Positions 61,954-64,000 of a DNA stretch of 64,000 nt are shown here, piece after piece (within the stretch, counting starts at the first letter, position 1; the number at the start of each line of letters is the position of its first letter). The notes under the pieces are model-generated. The model was not told where the DNA came from. It worked only from the letters and a program-made list of their open reading frames with translations, and did no database searches. Source of the DNA: Fibrobacter sp. (GTDB lineage Bacteria > Fibrobacterota > Fibrobacteria > Fibrobacterales > Fibrobacteraceae); the NCBI GenBank assembly GCA_024398845.1, contig JAKSIM010000005.1, forward strand, positions 1-64,000, in the 5' to 3' direction. Made by a program: the position numbers and the translations under genes.

Positions 61954-63792
61954 ATGAAAAACGTATTGATGCGCGCATGCGTAGCATGTGCTGCTGTCGC
62001 TTTCTCAAGTTTGTCGATTGTCGCTTGCGGCGACGACGTGACCGAAGTAACCCAGGTGAACGAAGATTCTGTAATGTCCGTGCTTGAAGCGGGCCAGAAG
62101 CTTTCGAAGCAAGTTTGCGACACCACCAATGTGGGCGAAATGCTTTTTGTCACGGATTCTTCGATGGTGTTCGTTTGCGATGGCAAACAATGGAATACGC
62201 TGAAGGGCGACCAGGGCGAAGCCGGTAAGGGTGGCATCGACGGTAAAGACGGTGCTGACGGTAAGGATGGTAAAGACGGCAAGAGTTCCGTGGATACCGT
62301 TGTCGTGAAGGACACAATCCTTGTCAAGGATACCATCGTCAAGAAGGATTCCCTTATCATCAAGGATTCTGTGATTGTTCTCGATACCGTTCGCGGATTG
62401 AACGGCAAAAGCTGCACTATGGCAGAAATTGAAAATGGTTACAAAGTAATTTGTGGCGAAGATTCCGTCGGCTTCGTCCTGAACGGTGAAAAGGGTGAGA
62501 AAGGCGACAAGGGTGACCAAGGTGAAAAGGGTGACAAGGGTGACCAAGGTGACAAGGGCGAAGACTACGCTGTTGATTTCTCCGCTATCCCGCTTCCCAA
62601 GATTTACATGTTCGATACGGATGATGGTTCGTTCTCTAAGCTCACTAAAGATAAGAATGAAGTGACTGTTCACGTAAAGTCAACCGAACTGAATGGTGTG
62701 GAGTTGGATGTTGATGCTTCTGTCAAGTGGCAGGGCTCTAGCAGCATTGCTTTTGAAAAGAAAAACTATACTGTCAAATTGGCGAAGAAAAAGCCTATCC
62801 TCAATTCCAACTGGGATATCTACGGGGATCAAAAGAAGTATGTGCTCAAGGCCAACTACGTGGATTTCTCCTTTGCAAGGAATATCGTCGCTGCAAAACT
62901 TTGGGGCGAAATCGTGAAATCCAGAAAGAATCCCGGCAATACCAACGCGGAAAATACTTTGAAATCTTTGCCCAACGGCGGCGCCATTGACGGATTCCCG
63001 GTCCTGGTTTACATCAACGATGAATACCAAGGCCTCTACACTCTCAACATCCCCAAGGACAAGTGGCTGTTCAAGATGGATATGGAAGGCATGGAAGCCG
63101 TTATTGCCACGGACTCTTACACGGATGCCGCTAGATTCAACAATGTTGACGGTGTTTTCAGTGAAGATGACATTGGTCAGGACTTTACGATTGAAGAACT
63201 CGGCGATGGATATAATAATGATCCGACCCAAATGGTAGCTAGCTTCAATGAAATGGTTGAATTTGTGATGAACAACGATAATGACGTTTTCAAGGAAGGT
63301 CTTGACGAGTTTCTGGATGTCGAGGCCGCCATTGACTACTTCGTGTTCTTCACTGCTCTCCAGGGCGAAGATAGCTGGTCCAAGAACAGCCTCTTCATCA
63401 CCTATGATGGCAAGCAGTGGATTCCTTCTGCCTACGACATGGATGGCGTGTTCGGTGTCTCTGATGCCGGTACGCGAATCGCCGATCCGTCCGATCAGAC
63501 GCTCATGAACTATGACGAAGAGAAAATGGGTCATCAGCTTTGGAACAAACTTTTCAAGAATTATCCAGAAGAAATCGCAGCTCGTTATCATGAGCTGAGA
63601 AACGGAATCCTTTCTGACGCTCATGTGTACCAGCTGTTCTACGAATACACTTTGGATATCCCGAAGGTCGTCCTCGATGAGGAAGTCAAAATCTGGAAGC
63701 AGATTCCCGGCACGCAAATCCAGACCGTGGACCAGATCATGAACTTCTGGAAGATTCGCTGCTCTTACAACGACCAATTTTCCGCTAATTAA
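61954..63792 (+). CDS. CotH-kinase-family lipoprotein with collagen-like tracts
   Basis: 612 residues from ATG 61954, which AAAGGAG (61943-61949) and the lipobox 'LSIVACGDD' (Cys25) support; the open frame begins 39 codons earlier without such marks. Two collagen-like Gly-X-Y tracts (about 87-113, G-K-D-G-type; 177-208, 'GEKGEKGDKGDQGEKGDKGD') flank a repeated 'VVKDTILVKDTIVKKDSLIIKDS' region. The CotH domain (about 215-600) has 'VKWQGSSSIAFEKKNYTVKL', 'YVLKANYVDFSFARN', 'FPVLVYINDEYQGLYTLNIPKD', and 'YDMDGVFG'. CotH proteins are atypical protein kinases in spore coats; in Fibrobacter relatives they are surface lipoproteins. The target is unknown. Confidence 0.9.
   Translation: MKNVLMRACVACAAVAFSSLSIVACGDDVTEVTQVNEDSVMSVLEAGQKLSKQVCDTTNVGEMLFVTDSSMVFVCDGKQWNTLKGDQGEAGKGGIDGKDGADGKDGKDGKSSVDTVVVKDTILVKDTIVKKDSLIIKDSVIVLDTVRGLNGKSCTMAEIENGYKVICGEDSVGFVLNGEKGEKGDKGDQGEKGDKGDQGDKGEDYAVDFSAIPLPKIYMFDTDDGSFSKLTKDKNEVTVHVKSTELNGVELDVDASVKWQGSSSIAFEKKNYTVKLAKKKPILNSNWDIYGDQKKYVLKANYVDFSFARNIVAAKLWGEIVKSRKNPGNTNAENTLKSLPNGGAIDGFPVLVYINDEYQGLYTLNIPKDKWLFKMDMEGMEAVIATDSYTDAARFNNVDGVFSEDDIGQDFTIEELGDGYNNDPTQMVASFNEMVEFVMNNDNDVFKEGLDEFLDVEAAIDYFVFFTALQGEDSWSKNSLFITYDGKQWIPSAYDMDGVFGVSDAGTRIADPSDQTLMNYDEEKMGHQLWNKLFKNYPEEIAARYHELRNGILSDAHVYQLFYEYTLDIPKVVLDEEVKIWKQIPGTQIQTVDQIMNFWKIRCSYNDQFSAN
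62484..62572. repeat. Collagen-like codon repeat
   Basis: Repeated 9-nt units of the kind GGTGACAAG, GGTGAAAAG and GGTGACCAA encode Gly-Asp/Glu-Lys/Gln triplets. Copy number is likely to vary between strains. Confidence 0.85.
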
Positions 63793-63797
63793 TTTTT

Positions 63798-63958
63798 GGT
63801 CACCTCTAAAAATTCAATTTTCAAAAATTTGGTTGCGACTCTTCGCGCTGGTTCGTCATTCAAAGTGGCAAATACCACCAGTATTCGCCACTTTTCATTC
63901 CTGCCATCGCTCGGTCTCACTCAAATTTTCTTAACCAAAGCAATTTTTAGAGGTGACC
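63798..63958. repeat. 17-bp terminal inverted repeats enclosing a foldback (possible MITE or structured RNA)
   Basis: GGTCACCTCTAAAAATT (63798-63814) and AATTTTTAGAGGTGACC (63942-63958) pair perfectly. Inside is a second foldback, AAAGTGGCAAATAC-CACCA-GTATTCGCCACTTT, in the middle. There is no open frame of note and no clear target-site duplication at the ends. It lies 5 nt after the CotH stop. Confidence 0.65.
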
Positions 63959-63978
63959 ATAGAAATTTTGGTAGAAAA

Positions 63979-64000
63979 TGCCGGCTCTCGCGAGTCGGCA
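63979..64000 (+). terminator. Terminator-like hairpin cut by the window end
   Basis: TGCCGGCTC-TCGC-GAGTCGGCA forms a stem with one mismatch; the sequence after it is not in the window, so a T-run cannot be checked. Confidence 0.5.

Overview
The window reads as a piece of a Fibrobacter-type chromosome (phylum Fibrobacterota, rumen or gut cellulose degraders). This is inferred from several signs together: a CotH-type lipoprotein with collagen-like Gly-X-Y tracts, a lipoprotein with Ser/Glu/Pro linkers, secreted InlB-B-repeat proteins that share a C-terminal sorting-like domain ending in R-V-N-(I/V/L)-(D/K), and the general protein style. Coding density is high. No rRNA, tRNA, CRISPR array, insertion sequence or prophage is visible.

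Layout. (1) 1-5.7 kb: a tight six-gene operon (DUF3450-like coiled coil, long TolQ/ExbB-like TtpC, ExbB, ExbD, TonB, TPR) with the layout of the Vibrio TonB2 energy-transduction system. (2) 5.8-10.7 kb: two tandem secreted InlB/MBG-repeat paralogues on the minus strand that share a 305-bp identical block. (3) 10.8-14.3 kb: a small OB/cold-shock-like membrane protein, a sugar-porter MFS transporter, a 40-aa lipoprotein, an unrecognised 109-aa protein, and a divergent LysR regulator. (4) 14.3-22.3 kb: housekeeping genes: split ThrE-type exporter, DXS, VUT/YhhQ queuosine-precursor transporter, SDR, TatA, alpha/beta hydrolase, cupin, phosphohexomutase. (5) 22.4-31.9 kb: recC-recB-recD. (6) 32.3-35.4 kb: an M4 metallopeptidase with an unusual architecture. 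(7) 35.5-43.4 kb: thioredoxin-fold protein, HIRAN protein, glucokinase, DEAD-box helicase with a repeat-derived tail, Ser/Glu/Pro lipoprotein plus outer-membrane barrel, and a Fic-family protein lacking its catalytic histidine. (8) 43.7-58.1 kb: one 4,804-residue secreted repeat protein. (9) 58.1-61.7 kb: a cobalamin riboswitch, a BtuB-like TonB-dependent receptor and a BtuG-like beta-propeller lipoprotein. (10) 61.7-64 kb: a possible small RNA, the CotH/collagen-like lipoprotein, and a 17-bp inverted repeat enclosing a foldback.

Connections. The TonB system at the left end is the kind of motor that would energise the BtuB-like receptor at the right end. The TatA protein and the sorting-like C-termini point to heavy export traffic. 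A dispersed GTCATCCTGGA...GGGATCC repeat family sits between the convergent phosphohexomutase and recD genes, and has also entered two reading frames: in front of the TPR signal peptide and in the helicase tail.

Best candidates for new biology: the cobalamin-riboswitch/BtuB/BtuG-like unit outside Bacteroidetes, the Fic protein with His to Arg in its motif and palindromes at its promoter, the signal-less YegP-M4-MABP-like protease, the giant repeat protein with an extended N-terminal region, and the repeat family that extends coding sequences.
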